Positions 1-8,504 of a DNA stretch of 64,000 bases are shown here, in pieces. The translations under genes were made by a program, and so were the position numbers. Positions within the stretch are counted from its first letter, which is position 1, and each line of letters opens with the position of its first letter. This DNA is from Streptomyces sp. NBC_01296 (GTDB lineage: Bacteria > Actinomycetota > Actinomycetes > Streptomycetales > Streptomycetaceae): positions 1,612,001-1,676,000 of the forward strand of contig NZ_CP130720.1 in assembly GCF_035984415.1 (NCBI RefSeq). Reading direction: 5' to 3'. A model generated the notes under the pieces. It saw nothing but the letters and a program-made list of their open reading frames with translations. It was not told the origin of the DNA and searched no databases.

Positions 1-530
1 GTACGAACTCACCCGGACCGAGTGGGAACAGCCTCGATAGACATCAACGGCCCCATCCACAACTCTTGACAATTACTCGCTTTCTGCAGGTCAAGGGCGC
101 TATGCGCTCTACACGGGCGCTCGTCGAGACGAAGATGAAAAGGAACATCGACGCCCTCTGCCGAGAAGGCTCGCAGCCTGCGCTTCTGCGCCAACCAGGC
201 TGTTGTTGCACCGCCCACCAGGCGTCACATCGGACAGCCCCTCGGAATGCTCAGGGACTGATGCTGATCAGATGCTGACTTACCTGACAATGCATCAGGC
301 TCATGGGGGTGCGCAGGACGACCGAGCCGGCGGTGGTAGGCATTCGGGCTTCGGTGCTCCGAAGCTCTCCGCGCAGGTCGAGGCCGTGATGCGCGGTACG
401 TGCAGCGCACTGACGCTCGCTTTTCCCTCTGGCCGGGCCATCAGGGCCGGGCCCATGCGAGGGGCGACCGCTGACGCCCGCGCCTTCCTCCCGGGCTGGT
501 CTGTGACCGGGCTGGGCGGATGAGCCGAGG
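1..530. other. Left-edge region without a convincing gene
   Basis: I see no convincing coding sequence here. A short frame open from the left edge reads Y-E-L-T-R-T-E-W and stops at 40-42. It could be the tail of a gene outside the window or a relic, but it is too short to name. A TTGACA at 65-70 has no matching -10 box. The right end is the 3' flank of the dehydrogenase gene on the minus strand. Confidence 0.5.
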
Positions 531-1445
531 TCATGGGAAGGACTTCCCCTTTGCCCGTTGGGGCAGCCCGCACAGGGTGCTCAGTAGCCGTGAAGCGGCC
601 TGCGGCCCCGAGAGGCCCAGCACGAGGCGCTTGAGCGGGTCACTGATCGCGAACGGGAGGGAGGCGGTCAAGGGCGCGGCCAGGCGGGCATCCGTCCCCA
701 CGGTGTATCGGGCTCTGGGCCGACGGGCGGTCAGGGCTTGGTGCACGATGGCGGCGGACCGTTCGGGGCTGGACAATCGTGTCGGATCGCTCAGCGCTGC
801 TGCGGTGTTTCGGTAGCAGTCGGTGAAGCGCGTTGAGACGCCGCTTGGCGGTGTGAGTGAACGGACCGCGTCCTCCAGCAGGCCCGTCGCATGGAAGCCG
901 TGCTCGATCAGCACGACTTGTACCCCGGAGCCGGCCAGTTCCATGCGCAGTGCGTGGGTCAGGGCGGCGGACGCGGCCCTGCTGGCGCCGTACCATCCGC
1001 CCAGCGGCAGTACTGAGTGCCCAGCCGCCGAGGAAAGGTTGACGATCCGTCCCCGACCGCGGCGGCGCATCGCGGGCAGCGCCAACCGTGCGATGCGCAT
1101 CGGGGCGAAGGTGTTGATCTCCATGAGGTAGCGCGCTGTTTCCTCGGTGACATCCTCCACGGCTCGTGCCACTGCGAATGCGTCGGCGTTGACCACGGCG
1201 TCGGGGCCGCCGTTTGTGCGGTCGGCGATGTCCTGGAATGCCGCCTCACAGGCGGCGGGGTCGGATACGTCCAACGCTGTCGCGCGCATTTCGAGACCTT
1301 CCGCCCGGACTCGCGTCGACAGCGTGTGTGCTTCGTCCGGCGTGCGGGCGGTGGCGAACACGTCGTAGCCGGCCTGGGCCAGCCTGAGGGCAGCGGCTTG
1401 GCCGATGCCGTTTCCGGCACCGGTCACGAGCACACTGGTGGTCAT
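531..1445 (-). CDS. Short-chain dehydrogenase/reductase, atypical active site
   Basis: A 304-residue SDR, probably an NAD(P)-dependent ketone/alcohol oxidoreductase acting on an acyl intermediate. The N-terminal Rossmann motif TGAGNGIG (residues 8-15) is intact. The expected catalytic residues are Asn111, Ser139 and Tyr152, but the YxxxK motif reads YGASR, so Lys is Arg156. The usual NNAG motif is also degraded to VNADA (85-89). The start is set by GAGGAGG six bases upstream of ATG. The gene lies 62 bp downstream of the KASIII-like gene on the same strand, so they are probably co-transcribed. Family membership is secure; substrate and cofactor are unknown. The Lys-to-Arg change may slow or alter the chemistry. 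Confidence 0.88.
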   Translation of the reverse strand: MTTSVLVTGAGNGIGQAAALRLAQAGYDVFATARTPDEAHTLSTRVRAEGLEMRATALDVSDPAACEAAFQDIADRTNGGPDAVVNADAFAVARAVEDVTEETARYLMEINTFAPMRIARLALPAMRRRGRGRIVNLSSAAGHSVLPLGGWYGASRAASAALTHALRMELAGSGVQVVLIEHGFHATGLLEDAVRSLTPPSGVSTRFTDCYRNTAAALSDPTRLSSPERSAAIVHQALTARRPRARYTVGTDARLAAPLTASLPFAISDPLKRLVLGLSGPQAASRLLSTLCGLPQRAKGKSFP

Positions 1446-1507
1446 CGGCGCCTCCTCATTCCCATCGTGGTCGGACGTTACTGCCCTGACTTGCCCCGCA
1501 CCCTGGT

Positions 1508-2533
1508 TCAGAGGCGGATGATCGTGATGCCGGCGCTGAAGCCGCTGGCGAAGCCGATCAGGGAGACCAGGTCCCCCGGCCCGACGCGGCCGATGTCCTG
1601 CGCCCGTGCGAGTTGCAGGGGAAGGGACGCCGAGGCGGTGTTGCCGTGGTCGGCGACCGTGAGCATGCACCGCTCCGCCGGCAGGTCGAGGGCGTGGACG
1701 GTCTCGTGGAACTGGGCCACGGAAATCTGGTGGATGGCGATGAACGCGCTGGACCTGACCAGCTCGAATTCGCCCTCGTAGGCGGCCAGCGCCGTTGTGG
1801 CGTGCTGCCGGCCCGCCGCTGCCATGTCGCCATGCATCTGTACGTACGTGGGCTCGTCGTCGCCGGGCCGCCAGTTCATCGATCCGCCGGCCCGAACGGT
1901 GCAGACTTCCCAGCCGGTGGATTCGGCGCTGAAGCGCGCGGTGAGGATGCCCGGGTCTCGCTCGCCTGCCGGTCCCGCCGTCAGGAGCATCGCGGCGCCG
2001 GCGTCGCTGACGGTGTAACCGACGGCGGCCCTCTGCAGTGTCCGGACGTCGGGCAGGTGCCAGCGGGTCCCCAGGGTGGGGGTCTCGCCGCAGGTGATGA
2101 GGATCGTGCGGTGCTGGCCCGTTTCGATGAGGGCGCGTGCGACCTGGAGGGCGTTGAGGACGCTGTTACAGGCGTTCTTCACGTCGAAGACGGGGCAGCT
2201 GGCGCCGAGTTTGGCGGCGACGATGTGCGCGGTGGCGGGCTCGAGGAGGTCCTGGCAGGAGGAGGCGAACAGCAGCAGGTCTACGTCCTTGAGCTCCATT
2301 CCGGCCGTGGCGAGTGCTTTGGCCGCGGCCTCGACCGCAAGGTCGGACGCCTGCTGGTCCTGCTCTCTGACGTACACGCCTCGTACGCCGGTGAATCGCT
2401 CAAGCAGGCCGCGTGGGGGGACTACGGGGCTTTGCGCGGCGGCGATCTGGGCTCTGGTCTGTTCCATGCTGCGGTATTGGGAGGGCAGGTGAACTGCCGT
2501 CGCCATCAGGCGGGCTCGGGTTGAGCAGGTCAT
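1508..2533 (-). CDS. KASIII (FabH)-like 3-oxoacyl synthase
   Basis: A 341-residue thiolase-fold condensing enzyme of the FabH/KASIII group, which normally condenses an acyl-CoA starter with malonyl-ACP. The Cys-His-Asn triad is visible: Cys122 in KNACNS, His268 in AIHQIS and Asn298 in DHGNTAS. Length is close to the family norm. ATG at 2533 has only a weak upstream ribosome site; an in-frame ATG nine codons later is an alternative. It is likely first gene of a two-gene operon with the SDR and is divergent from the secreted-protein gene. With the KASII, ACP and desaturase genes nearby it probably starts a dedicated acyl chain. FabH-like enzymes can also act as acyltransferases, so condensation is inferred. 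Confidence 0.9.
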   Translation of the reverse strand: MTCSTRARLMATAVHLPSQYRSMEQTRAQIAAAQSPVVPPRGLLERFTGVRGVYVREQDQQASDLAVEAAAKALATAGMELKDVDLLLFASSCQDLLEPATAHIVAAKLGASCPVFDVKNACNSVLNALQVARALIETGQHRTILITCGETPTLGTRWHLPDVRTLQRAAVGYTVSDAGAAMLLTAGPAGERDPGILTARFSAESTGWEVCTVRAGGSMNWRPGDDEPTYVQMHGDMAAAGRQHATTALAAYEGEFELVRSSAFIAIHQISVAQFHETVHALDLPAERCMLTVADHGNTASASLPLQLARAQDIGRVGPGDLVSLIGFASGFSAGITIIRL

Positions 2534-2759
2534 CGCGCCACCGTAGCCACGCCACTGCTCCCGGTCATCACGCCTTAACTCGGACGAGGTGGAATGAACG
2601 ACTGAGCGATTTCCCCTCGGGCTTGTGCAGCGGATCGCAATGCCGGTCGTACGGGGAGCCGCCGAGCGGGAGCGCGCCTTTCACCCTGCGGGCAGGCACA
2701 TAAGAGTGATCATTGTGGGTCGCGCGGTGCGTATCGAACAGTGGATCGTTACAGGGGGC

Positions 2760-3377
2760 ATGAGGATTTTCAGCTCCAAGAAGCGCGTTGTCCTGCTGTC
2801 CCTCGCGGCGACGGTGACCATCGCCGTCGCCGCCGTCCAGGCCGGCGCCATCGGCACCGACCTCCACGTCCGCGGTAAGAGCATCTTCTGTCTGACGCCC
2901 GAGGCCGCACAGGCTCTGGCGGCGAAGGACATCAAGCTCCTGCCCATCGCACCGGCAACTACTTCCGGCAACTGCGTCACGCAGCCGGGAGACGGAACGA
3001 TGTCTCCCGACGTCACCAGCGCCGATATCCCGCTGGCCGGCGGTATCAGGTTCGAGAGCGCCGAACACCGCCTGGACGTCACCAACCTGCGCGGTCACGT
3101 CCGGATCGGGCAGGGCTCTACGAGTGCGGATGTCGCCCAGGACAGCGGCGCGGCGAAGAACATCGACTTCCTGCACTGGCCCATTTCACTGAGCAGGGTC
3201 TCCCTGACCCCGACCACGGCGAGCATGAAAGACAATCCGGTGACGCTCACCGCCGCGGGAGTGGCGGCCTTCACCCGCGCCTTCGGGGGCAGCCCCACCT
3301 CGGGCGACGCCCCGCTGTTCATGTTCGAGGGGAAGGGGGAGCTCACCAACCCGTTCGGTGCTCTCCCCAAGCCGTAG
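2760..3377 (+). CDS. Secreted protein of unknown function, weakly HtaA-like
   Basis: A 205-residue protein with a classic export signal: MRIFSSKKR followed by a hydrophobic stretch ending near A-x-A at about residue 30. The mature part is Ala/Thr-rich and probably beta-strand-rich. It has two Cys (in IFCLTP and GNCVTQ) that could form a disulfide outside the cell. The segment LTPTTASMKDNPVTLTAAGVAAF followed by a C-terminal G-x-L-x-N-P pattern recalls heme-binding HtaA-type domains, but the similarity is faint. The chosen ATG follows a GGGGGC stretch; an upstream in-frame ATG at 2625 would precede the signal peptide by 45 residues and is unlikely. It sits between lipid genes with no clear role there. 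Confidence 0.72.
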   Translation: MRIFSSKKRVVLLSLAATVTIAVAAVQAGAIGTDLHVRGKSIFCLTPEAAQALAAKDIKLLPIAPATTSGNCVTQPGDGTMSPDVTSADIPLAGGIRFESAEHRLDVTNLRGHVRIGQGSTSADVAQDSGAAKNIDFLHWPISLSRVSLTPTTASMKDNPVTLTAAGVAAFTRAFGGSPTSGDAPLFMFEGKGELTNPFGALPKP

Positions 3378-3383
3378 CGCGCC

Positions 3384-3398
3384 CCACAGCAGCTGTGG
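3384..3398 (+). terminator. Hairpin after the secreted-protein gene
   Basis: CCACAG-CAG-CTGTGG is a perfect 6-bp stem with a 3-nt loop, seven bases after the stop codon. There is no U-tract, as is common in high-GC actinobacteria. Terminator function is inferred. Confidence 0.45.
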
Positions 3399-3554
3399 TC
3401 CAAGTGGTGGCGTCTACGGCCCGCTCATTCGCGGCGCGGGCGGGGCGCCACTGCAACGGATACTGGCTGAAGGCGGTCCATCGCGGTTCTCGGCTGAGCC
3501 AGTGTGGGCAGCGCGGGCGCGTGTCCGCTCATGTGGCCGTTTCGTTGAGCGGGC

Positions 3555-5405
3555 ATGAGTGCGATGACAGATGTGGCGCCGACCGTGAGCACCTCGGAGA
3601 GTCTGCGGTCAGTGCTGTTCGGCCCGGACGAGAGAGACCTGCACGAGCCGTGGCGGAAGCTGCTCTCCACTGCGCCCTTCCGCCGCCGTGTTGGGATGTC
3701 CGCGCAGGAGCATCTGCGGTGGGTGTACGAGCGGGTGCGGCTGCTCAACGCTGCGATCGAGGATCCGCTGGCTCTGGTGAGGGAGCCGGCCCGGCTGGCC
3801 GGCTTGCATGAGTGGCTGACCTTCGTCGATCCCACACTGGCCGCTGTGACCACGATCCACTACAACCTCTTCCTGGGCAGCTTGCAGGCGCACAGCTCCC
3901 AGCGGCCTCTGGATCTGGACCCGTTCATCAGCATGCGGCAGCTGGGCACCTTCCTGCTGACGGAGGTCGGGCACGGCAATGACGCCGGGGCGCTGGAGAC
4001 GACCGCCGTCTATGACCGGGCCACGGACACCTTCACCCTGCGGACCCCGAACGCGGGGGCGCAGAAGTTTCTGCCCAACACCAGTCCCATCGGGGGCCCG
4101 AAGACGGGCTTGGTGGGGGCCCGGCTCTTGGTGGAGGGACGTGACGAGGGGGTCTTCCTGTTTCTCGTGCCTCTCACCGACGGACGAGGTGTGCTGCCCG
4201 GCATCCGGGTGCGGCGCCTGCCTGCCCGGCTGGGCAGCCCACATGATCATTGCCTGACCTCCTTCGACCGGGTGCGGCTCCCCCGGGCGGCGATGCTGGG
4301 CGGTGTGCACGGCCGGATCACCGACGGCGGGGCCTTCACGAGCGACGTACCCGAGCGGCACCACCGGTTCATGACGTCCATCGACCGCATCATGACCGGC
4401 CGCATCTGCCTCAGCGCCGGCACCGTCGGCGCGAGCCGGGCCGGGCTCACAGCGGCTGTCCGCTACGGCCGTAACCGGCAGATCACCGGTGTCACCGAGT
4501 CGAGCAGGCTGGCGGTGTTCGCCCTGCGTAGCCATCACGGCCCGCTGGTCGAGGCGATCGCCACGGTGTACGCAATGAACATGCTCTACCGCGAAGCCAC
4601 CCGGCGCTGGAGCGAACGCGACCGCACCGACCAGGCGGCGCTGGGGCAGGCGGCGCGGTTCGTGTCGGTCGCCAAGGCGTGGATCACCTGGCAGGGCCGC
4701 TCCGTCGGCGCGCAGGTCAGGGAGCGCTGCGGGGCGCAGGGGCTGCTGGTGAACAACGGCATCGTCGAGCAGCTCATGGCGGTGGAGGGCGCGATCACCG
4801 CGGAAGGCGACAACCAGGCCATCATGGTCCAGGCCGCCACCGAGCTCCTCCTGCTCCACCGGACCTTGCCCGCTCCCGCCGGCAGCGGGCAAGGGCGCGC
4901 CCTGAATGATCCGGGGTTCGTGGACGAGCTCCTGGCAGCGGCGGAGGGCATCTGGCTGGAGCGGGCCCGGCTCGCCCGGCGCGCTGCTCCCGCCGAGGCC
5001 CTGGCCCGGCGCAACCATGCCATGGGCCCTGCCCTGCGTGCCGTTGACGTGCACGGGCACCGTCAGGCGGCACGGGTGCTGGCCGGTGCCCTGACGGGGA
5101 TGCCGGCCTGTACGGCCAGGGAGCTCCTGGGTGACGTTCACCTGCTGTTCGCGCTGCGGGGTGTGGCCGCCCACAGTGGTGACTTGCTGCGGCACGGGTT
5201 CCTGAACGCGGAGCATGTGGATGCGCTGCCCTTGGTGATGGAGCGGCTGGTGGCTTGCCTTGCCGGGCACGCCGAGGTATTGGTGGACGCGTTCGCGGTG
5301 CCGGAGGCGTACTTCGAGGGGATGCCGATCGCGTCGGGTGACTACCTCGCCGCCTACGACGACCCGGGCGGTCCCTGGCACCGCGGCGATCCGGTAGCGG
5401 GGTAG
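3555..5405 (+). CDS. Acyl-CoA oxidase/dehydrogenase-family flavoprotein
   Basis: A 616-residue FAD enzyme of the large, peroxisomal-type acyl-CoA oxidase branch, expected to introduce an alpha,beta double bond into an acyl thioester. The FAD-loop motif TEVGHGND (136-143) corresponds to TELGHG of acyl-CoA oxidases. It is followed by the middle beta-domain (GPKTGLVGARLL) and a C-terminal helical half in which ITAEGDNQ matches the FEGEN region carrying the catalytic Glu. The start ATG follows a weak GAGCGG site; an in-frame ATG three codons on is possible. It converges on the KASII gene and shares a terminator hairpin with it. In this cluster it could desaturate an ACP- or CoA-bound chain biosynthetically instead of degrading it; that is inference. 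Confidence 0.88.
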   Translation: MSAMTDVAPTVSTSESLRSVLFGPDERDLHEPWRKLLSTAPFRRRVGMSAQEHLRWVYERVRLLNAAIEDPLALVREPARLAGLHEWLTFVDPTLAAVTTIHYNLFLGSLQAHSSQRPLDLDPFISMRQLGTFLLTEVGHGNDAGALETTAVYDRATDTFTLRTPNAGAQKFLPNTSPIGGPKTGLVGARLLVEGRDEGVFLFLVPLTDGRGVLPGIRVRRLPARLGSPHDHCLTSFDRVRLPRAAMLGGVHGRITDGGAFTSDVPERHHRFMTSIDRIMTGRICLSAGTVGASRAGLTAAVRYGRNRQITGVTESSRLAVFALRSHHGPLVEAIATVYAMNMLYREATRRWSERDRTDQAALGQAARFVSVAKAWITWQGRSVGAQVRERCGAQGLLVNNGIVEQLMAVEGAITAEGDNQAIMVQAATELLLLHRTLPAPAGSGQGRALNDPGFVDELLAAAEGIWLERARLARRAAPAEALARRNHAMGPALRAVDVHGHRQAARVLAGALTGMPACTARELLGDVHLLFALRGVAAHSGDLLRHGFLNAEHVDALPLVMERLVACLAGHAEVLVDAFAVPEAYFEGMPIASGDYLAAYDDPGGPWHRGDPVAG

Positions 5406-5434
5406 GCGCTGGGTTCCTGCCACGCCGTGGATCA

Positions 5435-5455
5435 CTGCCGGTCCCGGCCCGGCAG
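5435..5455. terminator. Bidirectional hairpin between convergent genes
   Basis: CTGCCGG and CCGGCAG form a perfect 7-bp stem around a 7-nt loop. It lies in the 84-bp gap between the convergent oxidase and KASII genes, so it could terminate both. Confidence 0.55.
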
Positions 5456-5489
5456 GAGCGGGCTGGTCTGGGCCTGGGCTGGGTTGTTG

Positions 5490-6716
5490 TCAGGGCGCGG
5501 CGAGTAGCAGAGCCGCGTTCTGGCCTCCGAAGCCGCAGGACGTGGAGAGGGCAACGTCGAAGGCCACCGGGCGGGGTCGGCTGGTGACGATGTCCATCTC
5601 GCGCCCGGTGTCCTGTTGGACGAGGTTGGCTGTGGGCGGGATTTCCTGCCGCTCCAGGGCCAGGACGGTCAGGGCCGCCTCGATTGCCCCGGCGGCCCCC
5701 AGCGCGTGTCCGATGATGCTCTTGGTCGCGGTGACCGGGGGCGGTGCGTCGGTGAAGACGCGCAGCAGGGCGAGGGCTTCGGCGGTGTCACCGAGGCGGG
5801 TGGCGGTCCCGTGGGCGTTGATGTGGCCGACGTCGCCCGGGGTGCAGCCGGCGTCGTCCAAGGCGTGGCGGATGGCCTGTTCGGCACCGTGGCCTTGGGG
5901 GTGGGGCGAGGTGGGGTGGTGGGCGTCGGCGGAGGCGCCGTAGCCGCGCAGCCAGGCGCGGATGTTAGCGCCGCGTCGGCGGGCGTGGTCGGCGGTTTCG
6001 AGGACGAGGACGGCCGCGCCCTCGCCGAGGACGAATCCGGCGCGGCCGGTGTCGAAGGGACGGCAGGCCTGTTCGGGGAGTTCGGTCCGGGTGGACAGGG
6101 CCCGCATCTGTGCGAAGCAGGCGGCGGACATGCGGGAGCGCGCGGTTTCGCTGCCGCCTGTCAAAACGACGTCGCAGGCGCCGCTCACCAGGAGGTCGCG
6201 GGCCACACCGATGGCGGTGGTGCCGGACGCGCAGGCGCTGGAAACGGTGAAGTTCGGGCCGCGGGCACCGGTGTCGATGGCTACCTCGCCGGCCACCATG
6301 CTCGGCACGCTGCGGGGCAGCCCCAGCGGGGACACTGCCGTGGGGCGGCCCTCGCCGAGACGGGTGAACTCCGTGACATAGGTCTGCAGGCTGTTCGCCC
6401 CCACCCCGAGGACAACGGCCACCCGTTCAGGGCGAGCGGCGATCTCCAGGTGTGCGTCGGCCACGGCGCGGCGGGCCGCGACCAGGCCCAGATGCGCGAA
6501 GCGGTCCAGTCGGCTGGCCAGCCGCAGCCCGAACTCGGCCATCGGATCGAAGCCGGTGACGCTGCAGGAGATGTCGACCGGCAGATCTGCGAGATCGGAG
6601 TCCTTGCGGGCCAGCGACCGGCCTGCGGTCATCGTCTGCCAGATGTTGTCGGCGTCGTGACCGGCTGGTGTGACCAGGCCCAGGCCCGTGACGGCGACGC
6701 GAGCGCGCGGGGTCAC
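5490..6716 (-). CDS. 3-oxoacyl-ACP synthase II (KASII-type)
   Basis: A 408-residue elongating ketosynthase that condenses acyl-ACP with malonyl-ACP. The active site is complete: Cys162 in SSACASG, His302 in NAHGT, Lys332, and His337 in GHALGAAGA. The C-terminal CGFGGQNA is also typical. The start is a GTG overlapping the upstream desaturase stop codon (GTGA, 4 bp), preceded by GGAGGG, so the two are translationally coupled. No separate chain-length factor is present, unlike aromatic type II PKSs, which points to a fatty-acid-like KASII. As third gene of the ACP-desaturase-KASII operon it probably extends the chain carried by the adjacent ACP. Confidence 0.92.
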   Translation of the reverse strand: MTPRARVAVTGLGLVTPAGHDADNIWQTMTAGRSLARKDSDLADLPVDISCSVTGFDPMAEFGLRLASRLDRFAHLGLVAARRAVADAHLEIAARPERVAVVLGVGANSLQTYVTEFTRLGEGRPTAVSPLGLPRSVPSMVAGEVAIDTGARGPNFTVSSACASGTTAIGVARDLLVSGACDVVLTGGSETARSRMSAACFAQMRALSTRTELPEQACRPFDTGRAGFVLGEGAAVLVLETADHARRRGANIRAWLRGYGASADAHHPTSPHPQGHGAEQAIRHALDDAGCTPGDVGHINAHGTATRLGDTAEALALLRVFTDAPPPVTATKSIIGHALGAAGAIEAALTVLALERQEIPPTANLVQQDTGREMDIVTSRPRPVAFDVALSTSCGFGGQNAALLLAAP

Positions 6717-7726
6717 CGGCTTCCCTCCTTGCCGCCGCTCTGCGCGGGGAGTCGTACGGGCGGTGCCGGTGGGGTGGAGAGGTGCTCCCGCTGTCCGATG
6801 CGGGTCCGCAGCTCGGCAAGGCGCCTCGCCTTGTCCCGGAGGATTTCCAGGTGGCGGCCGATGCGCTCGCGGGCGTGCTCGCCTCGGGGGCCCAGGTCTG
6901 CTCGCTCCATGACGCGCAGGGTGCGCAGCAGAGGGAGCAGGACGTGGTCGTGGTGGATGCCCAGGTCGTAGATGCCGGCGGCGGCGATCCGCGCGGCCCT
7001 GGCCTTGAAGCCGGGAATGGTGTGGCCGGGCATCTGGAAGTCGCAGATGACATCGGCCAGAGCCGCGAGGAAGGTGTCGGGGGCCAGCTCGGCAAGCTCG
7101 GCGCACAACCCCCGGTAGAAGACCATGTGGAGGTTCTCGTCCGCCGCGATCCGGCTCATCAAGCGCATGCCGTGCGGCTCCCCGCAGGCGTGGCCGGCGT
7201 TACGGTGCGCCTCGCGGGTGGCCAGCTCCTGGACCGCGACGTAGGCAAGGCCGTGCGCGAGGCTGGGCTGGGTGCCGCGGTAGCCGGTGGCGACGTGCGC
7301 CATGCGGGAGCGCTCGAGCTGGATGGGGTCCACGCCGCGTACCGCGTGGAGGTAGCCTCGCAGCGCCTCGGCATGCCGGCCTTCCTCGGCGGTCCAGCGG
7401 TGGACCCAGGTTCCCCAGGCGGAGTCCCGGCCGAAGCACGAGCCGATCTCGTGGTGGTAGCTGGGGAGGTTGTCCTCGGTGAGGAGATTGACGACCAGAG
7501 CGTCCCGTACGGCGGGTGGCAGTGGCGACTGGCCGGGCTGCCATGGCTCACCGTCCAGGGGGCCGTCGAAGTCCCGCGCCAGGCTCCAGGGAACGTACTG
7601 GTGGGGGAACCACTCGGTGGCCGCCTCCAAGTGCCGGTCCAGGTGGCGGGCGACCGCGGGCTCCAGTTCGCGGAGCAGGTCGAAGTGCCCGTGCGAGGAC
7701 GGCGCGGGAATACGGTGGTCACTCAT
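6713..7726 (-). CDS. Diiron acyl-ACP desaturase
   Basis: A 337-residue soluble acyl-[ACP] desaturase of the stearoyl-ACP/DesA type, a helical bundle using a diiron centre, O2 and reduced ferredoxin to insert a C=C bond. All the usual ligand motifs can be read in order: TEDNLP (first Glu), EEGRHAEA (E-x-x-H), QELATREAH (Glu) and ADENLH (E-x-x-H). The Pro-rich C-terminus is probably disordered. It lies 82 bp downstream of the ACP gene and overlaps the KASII start, so ACP, desaturase and KASII form one transcript. The arrangement suggests desaturation on this dedicated ACP. Position specificity cannot be read. No ferredoxin gene is adjacent. Confidence 0.9.
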   Translation of the reverse strand: MSDHRIPAPSSHGHFDLLRELEPAVARHLDRHLEAATEWFPHQYVPWSLARDFDGPLDGEPWQPGQSPLPPAVRDALVVNLLTEDNLPSYHHEIGSCFGRDSAWGTWVHRWTAEEGRHAEALRGYLHAVRGVDPIQLERSRMAHVATGYRGTQPSLAHGLAYVAVQELATREAHRNAGHACGEPHGMRLMSRIAADENLHMVFYRGLCAELAELAPDTFLAALADVICDFQMPGHTIPGFKARAARIAAAGIYDLGIHHDHVLLPLLRTLRVMERADLGPRGEHARERIGRHLEILRDKARRLAELRTRIGQREHLSTPPAPPVRLPAQSGGKEGSR

Positions 7727-7808
7727 CGCCGGAATGTTGCACCTTCCGCCTGCAACGGCGCGGGCATGCCGACGCGGCGGCCAAGCCGGGCGTCCTGTTG
7801 GCGCCCTG

Positions 7809-8132
7809 TCATGAGGTGGGGACCGGCGTGGCCGTTGCGGTGCCGCCGGCGGCCGCGGCGTCCTTGACGACCTGGGCCGCCGTGCGCAGAGTGCTCGCCG
7901 GGGAGAGGTCCATCAGCCGGTCCAGGAGCTCGCCGCCGCTGCGCTCCTCGAGGACCACCATGAGTTCCATCAGGGCCAGGGAGTCCAGGCCGAGATCGTC
8001 GAAGGTGGCCGTCGGATGCAGCAGGTCGCGCGGCACCCCGAAGAAATCGTGCACCAAGTCGGCGAGCGCCGCCTCATCCATGTCCTTGACCGCTGTCTCC
8101 GCCATCGCCTTGCCCCTGATCTTCGACGTCAC
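7809..8132 (-). CDS. Acyl carrier protein
   Basis: A 107-residue ACP, slightly longer than the usual 75-90 because of extensions at both ends. The phosphopantetheine site is DLGLDSL with Ser51. The following helix (ALMELMVVLEE) is typical of helix II that docks with partner enzymes. Two starts are possible: GTG at 8132 after GGTGAGGCGAG, or ATG at 8105 after AGGGG. The second gives a 98-residue protein closer to family length. It is first gene of the ACP-desaturase-KASII operon and so the probable carrier of the chain made here. A phosphopantetheinyl transferase must act in trans; none is present. Confidence 0.9.
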   Translation of the reverse strand: MTSKIRGKAMAETAVKDMDEAALADLVHDFFGVPRDLLHPTATFDDLGLDSLALMELMVVLEERSGGELLDRLMDLSPASTLRTAAQVVKDAAAAGGTATATPVPTS

Positions 8133-8504
8133 TCTCGCCTCACCAACCCCGCGCGACCGGGAAAGTCACGCACGAACGACGTCAGGAGCCGACAGGGCGT
8201 ACCCGTGCCGGCGTGCTCGGCGGCCGTTCACCACCGACGCTTCCCGAAGGGAAGCCGCGATCCGAACCTGTGCCCGAGCGTCCACCTTTCAGGTGACGGC
8301 AGCTTGATCGTGCCGAAGCACGGATGCCACGGTTGCGGGCGTGCCGCGGCCGCCCCGGAAGTTGCGGCGAGCGCAAGCACGCAGGAGGGCGGGGCTGTCC
8401 AGCGGAGGCGTGGTGCCGGTCAGGGCGTCCAGCCAGTCTGGGAACCCGCAAAGCGGATCTCCGCAGACGACCACGTCAGCAGCCCCACCGAAGGCAGGTA
8501 GAGC
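8133..8504. promoter_or_regulatory. Divergent promoter region, ACP operon / methyltransferase
   Basis: A 372-bp gap between divergent genes with no credible coding sequence. It should hold promoters for both directions. The clearest element is an inverted repeat TTGCG-GCGAG-CGCAA at 8362-8376, a possible operator that could coordinate both transcripts. No regulator gene is found in the cluster. The promoters themselves could not be assigned. Confidence 0.4.

Noticed and set aside
1..42. Y-E-L-T-R-T-E-W fragment at the left edge as a transposase piece
   Set aside because: Only about twelve codons are visible before a stop; too short to assign.
65..70. TTGACA as a promoter
   Set aside because: No -10 box at correct spacing and no gene downstream in that direction.
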